Assembly: GCA_022264855.1 (NCBI GenBank)
Contig: JABYQU010000049.1
Coordinates: 62,001 to 126,000, forward strand
Reading direction: 5' to 3'
Length of the DNA stretch: 64,000 bases
Origin: Lenzites betulinus
Taxonomy: Eukaryota; Basidiomycota; Agaricomycetes; Polyporales; Polyporaceae
The stretch's first letter is position 1. Every line of letters starts with the position of its first letter. Under the pieces are notes generated by a model. The model saw only the letters and a program-made list of their open reading frames with translations, was not told the origin of the DNA and ran no database searches. Positions 54,530-64,000 of this stretch are shown piece after piece. A program made the translations under genes and the position numbers.

Positions 54530-57500
54530 ATGGTCTCAAGATATTCAAAGAAGAAGGCAAAGTATACGTACGCCGAACGTAAGTCCTCCACGCGCGTACG
54601 GATGTCACGACAGCCTCTCAAAACACATGCGGTCAGGCGTGCTCGGCGCGCTGTCCGATATCCAGAAGGATCACCGGAAGCATGCTGTCCATATGGCGAC
54701 GCTCAGGGCGCAAGGTATGCGGTTCTCATCGCGTCCTTGCAGATCATCGTGGCTCACAGCATGTCATGTGCAGTACGGAAAGTGGCGGACGCACGTAAAG
54801 ACAAGATGGGCCCGCAGTGGTCGCACTGGGTATCTCGGACAGTGAACAAGCTGGTACGTGCAAGGGTAAGAACGTTTCCTGGTTTGTTCTGCTGATGTCA
54901 GAGAAGGTGGACGACGGTATCTTGGACACATCCGACACGCATGGCAACATAACTTTCACTCCGGATGCGAAGAGAACGTATGTGCCAAGGTGTTGACGTA
55001 CGAGGCTGTCTTCTCATTATCGTATGCAGCATTACGAAAGTACGCCGCGAATCTATGGGGCCTGGCGTGGCCCTTTCTCCGGGGCTCGAACATAGGATTT
55101 GGAAGGATGTAACGAGGAGATTCTCCGGAGTTGGCGTCAAACGGCCTAGGAGACGATCTTCGGCTGTGCACTCACAACTGCGCGAGGACGATGATGAAGA
55201 CACGCCGCCCAGGAAGCGACAAGCTCGCAAGTCCATGTCAAGGTTAACCAAAGCTAAGGTATGTCTCGAGATACGTCATATCCGACATGCATAACCAAGG
55301 GTTTCGAACTACAGCTCGAGAGCGAGCTCCGTGACGCGTTACAAAGATTGCACGACGCACAAGAACTACAACCGGCGAACGCGGAGGAGCTTTCTACGCT
55401 TCAATACGAGCTATCCGATAGGGAGAAGGAAGTCGCTGCTCTACGCGAAGAACTTGCCCATCTCAGGGAGCGGCCCCCGATAGAGGAGCGCCTTGTTACG
55501 GTCGGCACATCGACGCGAATGGTCACTCCACCACCGTAGGTGTTCTGCTTCCTGACACGCAGCACAACGAGGCTTATTTGAAATCGGGCCCAGCACGAAC
55601 CCATCGCTACCCTCGTCATCGGGACACGCATCGTCGAGCACACGCGCTCGCCTTGCCACACATGGTGTTACCCGCACCTTGTCGGGCTCATTGATCTCCA
55701 ATCTATCGAAGCAGCCCACGCCGGAGCCGAGCGATGAGGGTTCCCAGCGGAGCGACGATGACATCGACCAGCTGATCTACGACGATGCAGAGGACGCCTC
55801 AATGTCGGTCTTCCCGGAAGTCCAGGGCTTCTCCCGCTCCCAGCAGGCGCTTGGCCTAGCAACTCCACAGTCGTCACCGTTGCTGGCTGATCAGGAGGAC
55901 TTTGGAGCGGAGGCCGACGAGCAGGAACCTTTCCAGGAATATGAAGAACACGAGGCCGAGGATGCAGAGGTAAGCGTTCTTGCCGCGTCAACAGGGCTCC
56001 CACACATCATGCAGGTGGTCGTATTGAAGGGTGAGCTCCCATCTCAATCCGCCGAGCTCGACACGCTTCGAGAAGAGTACACGCGCCTCCTGTCGGAACG
56101 CGACGACCTACGCATGTCAGTCGCCTCCCGTGACGATCGTATACGCGTCTTGCATGCGACCGTGTCGGCTCGAGATGAAGCTCTCTCGGCAAAGGAGACG
56201 CAACGTGCCGACCTCGAGAAAGCCTTGACTGCAGAGGCTACCCGACGTAGTCAGTCGGAGGCAGAGTTACAAACCTGCAAGTCCGCAATTCTCGCTGCAA
56301 CAGAGCGTGTTGGCTTTCTCACAAATCGGGTCTCGGCGCTTGAGGAGAACTCCGAAAGCATTCTCAACGAGATTCGCTCTATTGGCTTGCACGCCAATGA
56401 CCTCGCGGAGCAGTTGCAAGCCGCCCAGTTGGACGCGTCCGTATCGCGTGCAACCCATCACGAGAGCGAGGAAAATTTGAAGATTCTTACCGCCGAACTC
56501 GCAAGCGTGAAGGCGCAACTCAACCTCGTCGAAGACAAGTCCCAGAAACTCGCTATGGATCTGGAGACTTCGTACGCGTCGCTGGGCAAACGAACAGCCG
56601 AAGTGGAGGAGACGAAGACGACACTGGCTGAGACACAGAGCGAGCTGGCCCAAGCCCGGCTTGCTTTGGAGACCGCCGTGGCTTCCCAGGAGACCACGTC
56701 TGCGCGCATCGCGGAGTTGGAACGCGACCTGAAGGGTGCACACGAAGAGGCGCGTGCACTTCATTTTGCGAACAGCACCCTGGAGCGCACGTCCGGCAAC
56801 TTGCAGGAGGCCGTCGACCATCTTCGCAAGGAGCTCTCCCACGCCCAGGGTGAGCTCGAGTCTGCCCGGGCGGAGGTGCAGCGGTCGCAAGACGTAATTG
56901 GCGATTTGCGTGCCTCTCACGCGCAAGCCCTCGCGGACGCGGCCGCGGGTGCTGACGCGCTGGCCGCGTCAAGGGCGTCCGTCTCCGGGCTGGAACTCAC
57001 TGTCGACACGCTGCGCTCACAGCTGCAGGATACGGCGGCCGAGGCCGCGGAGGTCCGCAAGAGCTTGGAGACGGAGCAGGCCTCTCGTCGCGGCGCGGAG
57101 TCCGAACTAGTCTCCACCAAGACGAGTCGCGACAAGCTCATATCCGACCTCGCCGACAAGACCGCACAGCTGTCGTCTGCGACGGCGGAGCTCTCGATGG
57201 TTCGGGGGGCCGAGATCGAGGCGCGTCGCGAGCTGCGTGCGTTGGAGGAGCGGCACGCTTCCGAGGTTGCTGCGCATGCTACGGAGAGGTCGGGCTTGGA
57301 AGCCGCCTTGGCGATTGCCAGGAAGAAGGGGGCGGATCTTGAAGACGAGGTCGGGCGCGTCAATGCTCGTCTCTCTGCCGTCTCGAAAGAGCTGGCGTCG
57401 ACCCTTTCCGAGAGGGACGGCTTCGCCGCGGAGCTTCAAGACGCGAACACCCACGCCGCAGCGCTGCAAGATCAGCTAGAGCTGGCGCAAAGCGATGTCC

Positions 57501-57773
57501 AGGACGCCGAGGAAGAAATCGAGGAGCTGCGGCACGCGAAGGCGGAGGACGAGCAGAGCATACAGAGCCTGAAGGCGGGCCTGGCAAGGCTGCGGCAGCT
57601 GCAGATGGACGCGTTGAATGAGGTTGACAGCAAGGTACGTCATATGATGCGTTCGTGCTTTCTATCGACGCTGAAGTATGAAATAGATGATATCCGCTCA
57701 CACGGCACCAACGCCCGGCAGCCGTCGTCGCAGCAGTGTCGTCCCCCGCCTGAGCTTGGGCAGCCGGGTGTAG
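54530..57773 (+). CDS. Large coiled-coil protein with basic N-terminal region
   Basis: Nine exons (54530-54578, 54637-54714, 54774-54853, 54904-54977, 55030-55258, 55315-55535, 55594-55969, 56015-57634, 57687-57773) give 937 residues. Residues 1-170 include MGPQWSHWVSRTVNKL and GNITFTPDAKR, then the basic KRPRRR and RKRQARK stretches, possibly nuclear signals. From about 171 a leucine/glutamate heptad region starts, interrupted by a Ser/Pro-rich acidic linker, and a nearly continuous coiled coil of about 550 residues follows (LDTLREEYTRLLSERDDL ... DVQDAEEEIEELRHAK). The tail is PTPGSRRRSSVVPRLSLGSR. The length of coil suggests a structural role at a filament, spindle or chromosome; I do not recognise the family. 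One intron (55970-56014) is only 45 nt. Confidence 0.75.
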
Positions 57774-58524
57774 CTCGGTTAACAACGCGACTGGGAACGG
57801 CCTATCGAGTCGGAGTCCCATATGCTATCGTCCTATTGTTTCACACACCTTCTTTCTCTCGCGCGTGAACATGGGGCTTCCAATCGTCTCTACTGATTTA
57901 TGTCTAGGATATGTGCGTGTAACATAGGGATGTCTGGAGGAGGATGGGTTCCACGAACATGATGTTTTTGACTCGCGGGTGTGACGGTGTGATCCCGCGC
58001 GAGAGCCTCGTGGCACAAGCTTTCCCGACGCGGTGCACGGCGCGCTGAGAGGTATGTTGTTGCCTTGACACCCCCTCTCTACAATGCATATTCACAGAGT
58101 GCTCGGACTAGACTTGCGACGATCCCCGACATGGCCACGCGCGGACAAGCCACGTTCCTGACCGTCCCGGTCATATCGGGGCGCAGGAGGTGTGGCAGAC
58201 GCGCGGCATATGCAGGCATCCTGCGATATGAGGCGCACGCCCCCAAGGTTCAACCCACTCCCCATGACAATCCGGCTTCGGATCGTGAGGGCCAGGACGG
58301 CTGTGGACGTCGTGCGCCAGCCCCTCCGGAGACGTCACGACGCCAGGCTGATCCGCTCGCCCGCAGGAGCGCGCCCTCTGAGCAGAAGCTTCCCAAACAG
58401 ACTTTTTGCGCACGGCGACGGCCTTTATTGCGGGCGTTGGAGCTTATGTACGCCGGTTAACACGCCCCATAAAAGTGGGCGGGATTCTTCCGCACGGCCA
58501 GAGCACTCACCACCGGCACCGCTA
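57774..58524. other. Intergenic region
   Basis: 0.75 kb between two plus-strand genes; GC-rich with short ORFs only, none supported. Confidence 0.35.
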
Positions 58525-59829
58525 ATGTTCCGTTTGCCCACACACCTCGAGACCCTCGTTCCGCCGCCGACGGAACAGGTCCCCACATCGCAGCCGTGGA
58601 GAGGCAGGTTCGCTCTCCCGGCGTCTTCGCCGCACCCATCAGCACGGCCGCGGGAGATTTATATCACAGCCGCGGAGACAGAGAACGATAAGTAGGTCCT
58701 ACCTCGGATCATCGCGCGCACACGGAGCCACATGCTGACGCGCCCCGCACAAGTAGTCAGCAGGAGCTCTGGCCGGAGGCCTTCCACCTCCAGATCATCC
58801 GGCGCGGTGGGATCCTGCGCGAAGTGCACGCGTGGCTCGCCCAGCCCCAGTCGGAAGCGCTCTCGCGATCGATGCTCATGCCCGACAGGCTCGCGGATCC
58901 CGCCGCGTCGAGGGAAAACGAACTCACGTTCGAGTCGTTCGCGCGCCAGCTCCTCCAAGATGGCATTGTGAGTCGCGTCGCGTCGCGCCGCGCTGCGGTG
59001 ACCGTCGTTCCCCTGCATTCTGCGCACAGCTGCTCATCTGCCCCCGCCTGCCTCAGATCGCGATCGCCCCCTGGAACCTCAACGAGCCGGCCAACCCTGG
59101 CGGGCTGATACTCTATCCCACCTCCACCACGCAAGCGCTTCTCGTCGCGGTCGTCTGCATGAACGTGGGCTTCCCAGAGTTCATTGTGGGTCCTGGGTCG
59201 GGTTCGCACACAAGCCCGATCGCGGGTCCGTCTCGGGTCCCCCTTGGGCCTCCGCTACTCCCGCGCGTCCAGGCATTCCCTGGTTCAGTGACCACCACGC
59301 TCCCGAACATCTCCTCGACCGCGCGGTATCCACAGAGTGCACGCGACCCTCCCGCGCGGGACTACCCGAGCAGGTCGGGGCGGCGCAGTGGCTAAGCGGA
59401 CCGTTCCAGGCTACGAACCTTCGCATTGGCCTTCCCAGACGCTGTTCCTACCTCGGTCTACCGCCTCGCGCACATAGTTTGCTCGCGGTATTTTGGGGTG
59501 CTCTCGTTCCCACCGCGCACGCATATCCATGTACCTTCATCCTGGTCGAATTCTTTTGTAGCCTTTCGGATGCCTCGCGCATTCGCTTCGATGTATCAAT
59601 ACTGCCCCTTTCCTCTTCGCACGGGACGCTGCTCCTTCCCCCTCGTATACCTCTCCCCCTTATTCCCTGTCTATGCCCCGAGTTGGACTCTTGCGTACGA
59701 AACGTTCGCAGCCGGTGTATTGTTAGCCTTACCCTTCCCTCTGCCACCTTCTCCGCCGCATCGCGCAATTCCCAGTTGCTGTACACCACTTATATACCAC
59801 GTATACACGCGCGCGTCTTACACGAATAA
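58525..59829 (+). CDS. Unrecognised protein, lineage-restricted (C-terminal structure uncertain)
   Basis: Exons 58525-58691, 58754-58967 and from 59030 fit together in frame. The product starts MFRLPTHLETLVPPPTEQ and includes ENDNSQQELWPEAFHLQIIR, RENELTFESFARQLLQDG and LICPRLPQIAIAPWNLNEPA, a well-structured alpha/beta-looking segment. A further intron, with donor after FIVG near 59191 and acceptor CCAG near 59272, would connect to IPWFSDHHAPEHLLDRAV and an open frame to 59829. Without that splice the frame stops at 59395. I recall similar hypothetical proteins in mushrooms but no function. It is convergent with the kinesin gene, whose stop is 160 bases away. Confidence 0.55.
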
Positions 59830-59988
59830 CCCAGAAGGAAGCCAAGATGTACACGTCGAGAAGAGAAGAGACGTACGTCAGTCAGGTAAGCTGCTGTACA
59901 CACCCTCCCCGCCCCCGGGTCCCCGTCACCCCATCACCGCGTCGCCTCCGCACAATCCCCTTCCCATGCCCCACATGCCGTACGCCCT

Positions 59989-62931
59989 CTATTCCTCAAA
60001 CTTCACGAGGCGTCGCTTCTTCGGCGGTGTCCCAGGCTCGTCGTCCGCGCTCTTCATCCGCCGCCGCCGCCGCTTCGCCGAGCCAGACTCCTCGCTCTCG
60101 TCGTGGTTCTCTTTCTCCGATGCACTACCAGCACCCTCCTCATCCCCTTCCTCCTCCTCGGTGGGCGCGAGTCGGCGCTTGCTCTTGCCGTGGGCGTGTT
60201 TCGAGGTGTGCGCACGGCGCGGCTTCTTAGGCGACGACGCGAACGGCTTGTCGTTCTTCACCGCCCACTCGATCTCGATGATCCTGTATACGCGAGCGCG
60301 AGCACCGCAGATTCACACACACGCACACACAGTCCGAATCGCACCCGCGGGGACAGGCACGCGGGGGCAGACACGAAGCATGCGCGGGCGAGGGCGAACA
60401 CGGGGGGCAGCGCGGAAAGGGGAAAAAGAGTGGCATTGGTCAGCGCCGCGCGTCATGAGCTACCATACAGGTGAAGACGCTGGCAATGAAGAGTATCCAC
60501 CTCTCTTTGAGCTTGACGTTGTCCGGGACATATGTCTCTGCCTTGCGATACAGCTCCAGCGCGACTTGCAGGTTGTTCCTGTGGGGTAAGACGGAGGACG
60601 TCAGTATGTGCATGCGAGGTGACACAGAAGCGAGGCAGAGGTCATCGATTCCGAGTACATACTTCTGTGTGTGCGCGCGGGCGAGCGCGACGCACGCGCG
60701 CCCGGTCTTCTTACGCGAGATGGGAGAAAGGACATCCGCAAGTTGCGACTCCTTGCTACCATGTGCACTATTTCCGTCCCCTATCAGTACACCGTGTCTC
60801 TTCGCATGCGCATGAAAACGTACAACTTGTTCTCAAGCTCGTCGAGACGCTGCTTGAGTTCCTCGTCCGCGCTATGCCGATGCTTGAGCAAGGGTGAGAG
60901 GAGACCAGGCGGCAGCGAGTGAAGCGAGGAGGTCTGCTCGTCGTGCACGATCATGCTCTGGCTTCGCATAGACGAGGCCACAGCCTCCTCTTCCTCGCGC
61001 CGCTGCTTCTCGCGCTCCTCGAGACGGCGTGCGACCTCGAGCTCAACAGCCTTGGCGATCTGCGTGCGGTCATAGCATCAGTGTTCGCCGTTTTCGTATG
61101 AAGGATCGAAGAATACATACGCGAGCGTTGATATCCTCCTCGGTGAGATGAACGGGAACGACGGGAGCTGGCTTCTCTTCCAATTTAATTGTAGGCGCTG
61201 GGGGCGCGGAGAATGCCAGAGATGGTCGTGGACCGGATGATGCGGAGGAGATGTTGGACATGCGAGGCACGCGAGATGGACGGGGACCAGGAGCAGGGAG
61301 ACGGGTGGCCTGTGAAGGCGCAGGTATCGCGCGCGAAGCGGCGGCAGAAATAGGAGCAGAGGATGGACCGGCTGCGATGCAATATCAGCAACAGAAGAGT
61401 ATACAATCGAGACTAAAGTGCATACCTTGGTGATTAACGAGCGGCTTATTTTGTATGTTCTTTGTTCGGACAGCGAAGCTAACATCTTGATTAGTATATG
61501 CCAATGAGCAGTATGACGAGATAAGAGGCGCACTTCAGCGTATTAAGGGTATCTTGCCGGAACTTAGTGCCCGGAGCAAGGTTACAAATGAGGAGGCCAA
61601 CGGAATTACCGCCAAGTGCGTCTTGCAAGATACGTGTTAGCTTAGAGTTGCGATATGGGATACGACTCTGCAGAGATGCTCGTCAGGATGCGACCGAAGC
61701 GCTGCCAGGGGAGATGCACATACAGCGCCCTGGTTGAGGGCATGGACCACCTGGCCAAGTACGCTGAGGGACTTGTTGATAGCGGCAGACTCGGCCATGC
61801 GTGATGAGTCATTGCCAGTCAGCTACTCGGTGAGTTGTGTGGTCAGCACCTCGCGTAGCGTGAAATGAAGTAATTGATGGACCTTGTTGTTCTCCGAGCC
61901 AGCGAGATCGACGAGGTTCAGTTTACCGGAAAGAGCTGTGAAGCAGGTGAACACTGTATACCGCAAACGTCCGAGGGATACGTACTGCTGTTGTTCAAAG
62001 GATCGGTGACCGTGATGTGAAGGGTAAGGATAGCATGGGACCGAGAAGAGACCGAGTTGAGGTTGGTAGAGCCGACGGACCGCTGCTTGTTGGCTTGCCT
62101 GAGAGAGCGCGTGCATATCAATATCCCATGGAGCTGCGGAGGTAGAACGAGGCTTACGAGAAGGCGAGCTCGAAGTCGTCAAGGGACTCCACGGGTAGGA
62201 CGGATAGATTGGCGACAAAGACCTGGCCGGATTCGTTCTCGCGAACTGGCAGCTTCAGCGCCTTGAAGGTGAGGTAGTCAGCAGGAGAGGAAACGTGAAC
62301 AGCACAAGTGAGGCGTACGGATTCTCTGTCGACCAGGAGGTCATAGACCTCGTCCTTGTAAATCTCCATATAGGAAACGGAGATGGAGGCCGTAGGATGT
62401 TCAGAGACGGTGCGTTGAAATATGTCCTAGAGGTTTGTTCATTGGAGACGTGAGGCGTGAAAGATATAATGAGAGTACTGACCTGGACGGCACGAGGGAT
62501 GATGCCGGGTTGCTGCTTGCTACCCTGCATAGTGTGCGTCTTACCGGAAGATGTGACACCATATGCAAAGACCGTCACCGTCTGCAAGAGAGGCGTATGT
62601 TAAAGTAGAAGCGGTAGGAGAAGGGGGAGGCCATACCATTCCCGAGAACGCAAGGTCAATGAGGGGTTTGACGTCACGTTCAAAGATCTCCTGTTGGGAT
62701 GAGTGCTCATCATAGCAAGAAGAGAACCTGGAGAACACTGAGTAGGATTTCAAAGGCGAGCGCGATGGAAACTGACGGGTAGTTGAATGTCTGGGAGGGG
62801 TCGCGGGGATTGTCGACGATGATTGCAGAGAGGGCGTCGGTGTCTCTGCGGACACGGATGGCGTTGTCGTGCTGTTCGCCCGGGATTGGGGGACGCAGAC
62901 GTGCGGCAATCCTTACGCGCGAGAAAGACAT
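59989..62931 (-). CDS. Kinesin motor protein, kinesin-10 (KIF22/Kid)-like
   Basis: An N-terminal microtubule motor that hydrolyses ATP. It starts at 62931 ([15 protein letters not shown]). P-loop GVTSSGKT lies at residues 90-97; switch I is [11 protein letters not shown]; switch II is [27 protein letters not shown] and the neck-linker-like [15 protein letters not shown] complete the motor. About a dozen short introns are needed and the coding frame follows through all of them. The tail holds a Pro/Ser-rich region, a helical segment ([17 protein letters not shown]), a TPR-like [19 protein letters not shown], then [14 protein letters not shown] and lysine/arginine clusters to VKFEE at 59989. 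Tail and motor details resemble chromokinesin Kid, so spindle/chromosome movement is inferred. Confidence 0.85.
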
Positions 62932-63820
62932 ATCCGCATCTGGCGACGGAATGGGAACGGGCAAAGGAGGAGGAGAGGATCCAGAGGACAGTAAGTGGGC
63001 GTCTGTCCGCGGCTCGCGTGAACCGTGGGTATGTCTCCAAACCACATGACCGCGACATACCAACGCGAACGCAGGCGCCGGCGAAGATACGATGTTATGT
63101 TGCACGACGACGACCAAAACATAGAGAAAGGCTCGCGCAGCCGATAAATCTTGTCGTCCTTGCACCACTATCACCCGCCGAAGCGATAGATGACTGCCTT
63201 GCTTTGCTGGCCCGTCGTGCACAACTTTCATCGGGAGTCACGCTGCATTGCACCGCGTTCTCCTGCTCCTGGGACCTGGCATGCGGGGATCCACCAGACA
63301 TACTCCACACGATCTTTACTGAGGCGTCTTCTGGTATGTTACCAGCCTTGTAGACGCAGCTATACTTGCTGAAGTCTTCCGTTGGCTCGTGAAGCTGTGG
63401 GGTACGACCAGCACTAGATTTCACTTGCTGTTACTTCCATGCCGCAGTGCAAGTAGGATATTTCACTATACTCTGATTTATGGCAGCCGCTGCCCACGAA
63501 CAGCTTGCTGGATGTTGCATGTCCTGTCTCGTTTCATTTATCCGCAGTCGACTGAACCTCCAGCGCTGGCCAGTGACCTCACAACTTCTCCAAACTCTGC
63601 GCCTGCCTCCTCGGCGCATCACAGAGTCTTAGATCTCAAACCCGGCGTCCCTGTTCCGCCCCAAACCCTCGAAGCGCTTCACCGGCTCGCGCAGGGAGGC
63701 TCCCTTCTGCGGTGCACATGCCCGCCTCGCCGCTCGCAGTATATAAAGCGGGGCTGGGCCGCATACTGGGTTGCTGACGGCCCGCAAGGATTCACCTTCA
63801 GGTCGACTTCTCCTATAATC
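62932..63820. promoter_or_regulatory. Divergent promoter region between kinesin and alpha-galactosidase 2
   Basis: 0.9 kb with no supported gene. The last 140 bases match the promoter of alpha-galactosidase 1 in inverted orientation. Confidence 0.45.
63740..63748 (+). promoter_or_regulatory. TATA box of alpha-galactosidase 2
   Basis: TATATAAAG about 75-80 bases before the ATG, in the same setting (CCGCTCGCAGTATATAAAG) as the TATA box of alpha-galactosidase 1. Confidence 0.65.
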
Positions 63821-64000
63821 ATGGGATCTTTTATACTCCTGCTCGCGTCGCTCTTGACTGGAACGATCTTGCGCAGGGAGCCCCCTGTTGTCCAAGCCCT
63901 TGACAACGGGGTAGCCAGGCTGCCAGGTGAAGTCATATCCAACGTCCTCTCTCTGAGGGTCTAAGCTGACTAGCACTACTCTAGTACTCGGCTATAACAG
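63821..64000 (+). CDS. Alpha-galactosidase 2, first exons only (window edge)
   Basis: A paralogue of the alpha-galactosidase at 43301-45842, cut by the window end. Exon 1 (63821-63926, 106 nt, exactly the length in copy 1) encodes the signal peptide MGSFILLLASLLTGTILRRE and VQALDNGVARLP. The next exon, 63985-63999, gives VLGYN, matching the micro-exon in copy 1. The final base is the first of the next intron. Intron 1 has donor GTGAAG and acceptor CTCTAG. Whether the rest is intact cannot be seen. Same inferred role: secreted GH27 enzyme. Confidence 0.8.

Noticed and set aside
59426..60589. 387-codon plus-strand ORF
   Set aside because: It overlaps the kinesin tail in antisense and the unrecognised gene's 3' region in another frame; composition is low complexity.
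1..64000. tRNA and rRNA genes
   Set aside because: I looked for GGTTCGANTCC-type B boxes and cloverleaf stems by eye and found no convincing candidate; a tRNAscan run would settle this.

Overview
The window looks like a chromosomal segment from a mushroom-type basidiomycete (Agaricomycetes). The evidence is intron-dense genes with 45-60 nt introns ending in AG and carrying CTAAC/CTGAC branch sites, FunK1-type fungal kinases, a Skt5-like chitin synthase activator, and basidiomycete-style DIRS-like, chromovirus and hAT transposons. All family names come from reading translated sequence; no database search was run.

Bases 1-31,872 are dominated by mobile DNA. A decayed Gag/RT/RNase H retroelement runs off the left edge (minus strand, 1-3026). 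An 11.9 kb hAT-type DNA transposon follows (6173-18075). It has 18-bp terminal inverted repeats, a near-perfect 8-bp target duplication and two divergent genes: a transposase on the plus strand and an unknown gene on the minus strand. Two fold-back elements with long inverted arms have landed in it. Element A (7997-10558) sits in the unknown gene and element B (12186-15378) sits exactly in a transposase exon. A further insertion lies in one arm of B. Next is a complete but dead Ty3/Gypsy chromovirus (19240-26589) with 364/365-bp LTRs and a CAAGC target duplication. A zinc alcohol dehydrogenase gene follows (27947-29648), then a third fold-back element C (29747-31864) that is almost a perfect 2.1 kb palindrome. 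AT-rich gene-free blocks lie between these elements.

Bases 32,285-64,000 form ordinary gene space. In order they hold a Skt5/Chs4-like Sel1-repeat protein (-), a shortened FunK1 kinase (+), a full FunK1 kinase (+), a GH27 alpha-galactosidase (-), NAD-dependent formate dehydrogenase (-), an Old Yellow Enzyme-type flavin oxidoreductase with a C-terminal membrane anchor (-), Sm D1 (+), a long coiled-coil protein (+), an unrecognised protein (+), a kinesin-10-like motor (-), and the first exons of a second alpha-galactosidase (+) cut by the right edge. The two alpha-galactosidases point in opposite directions about 18 kb apart and share promoter sequence as well as coding sequence.

The genes do not form one pathway. 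The strongest unusual signals are the two-gene hAT with its nested fold-back parasites, the fold-back elements A, B and C, and the chromovirus, whose inactivating changes are mostly CpG transitions.
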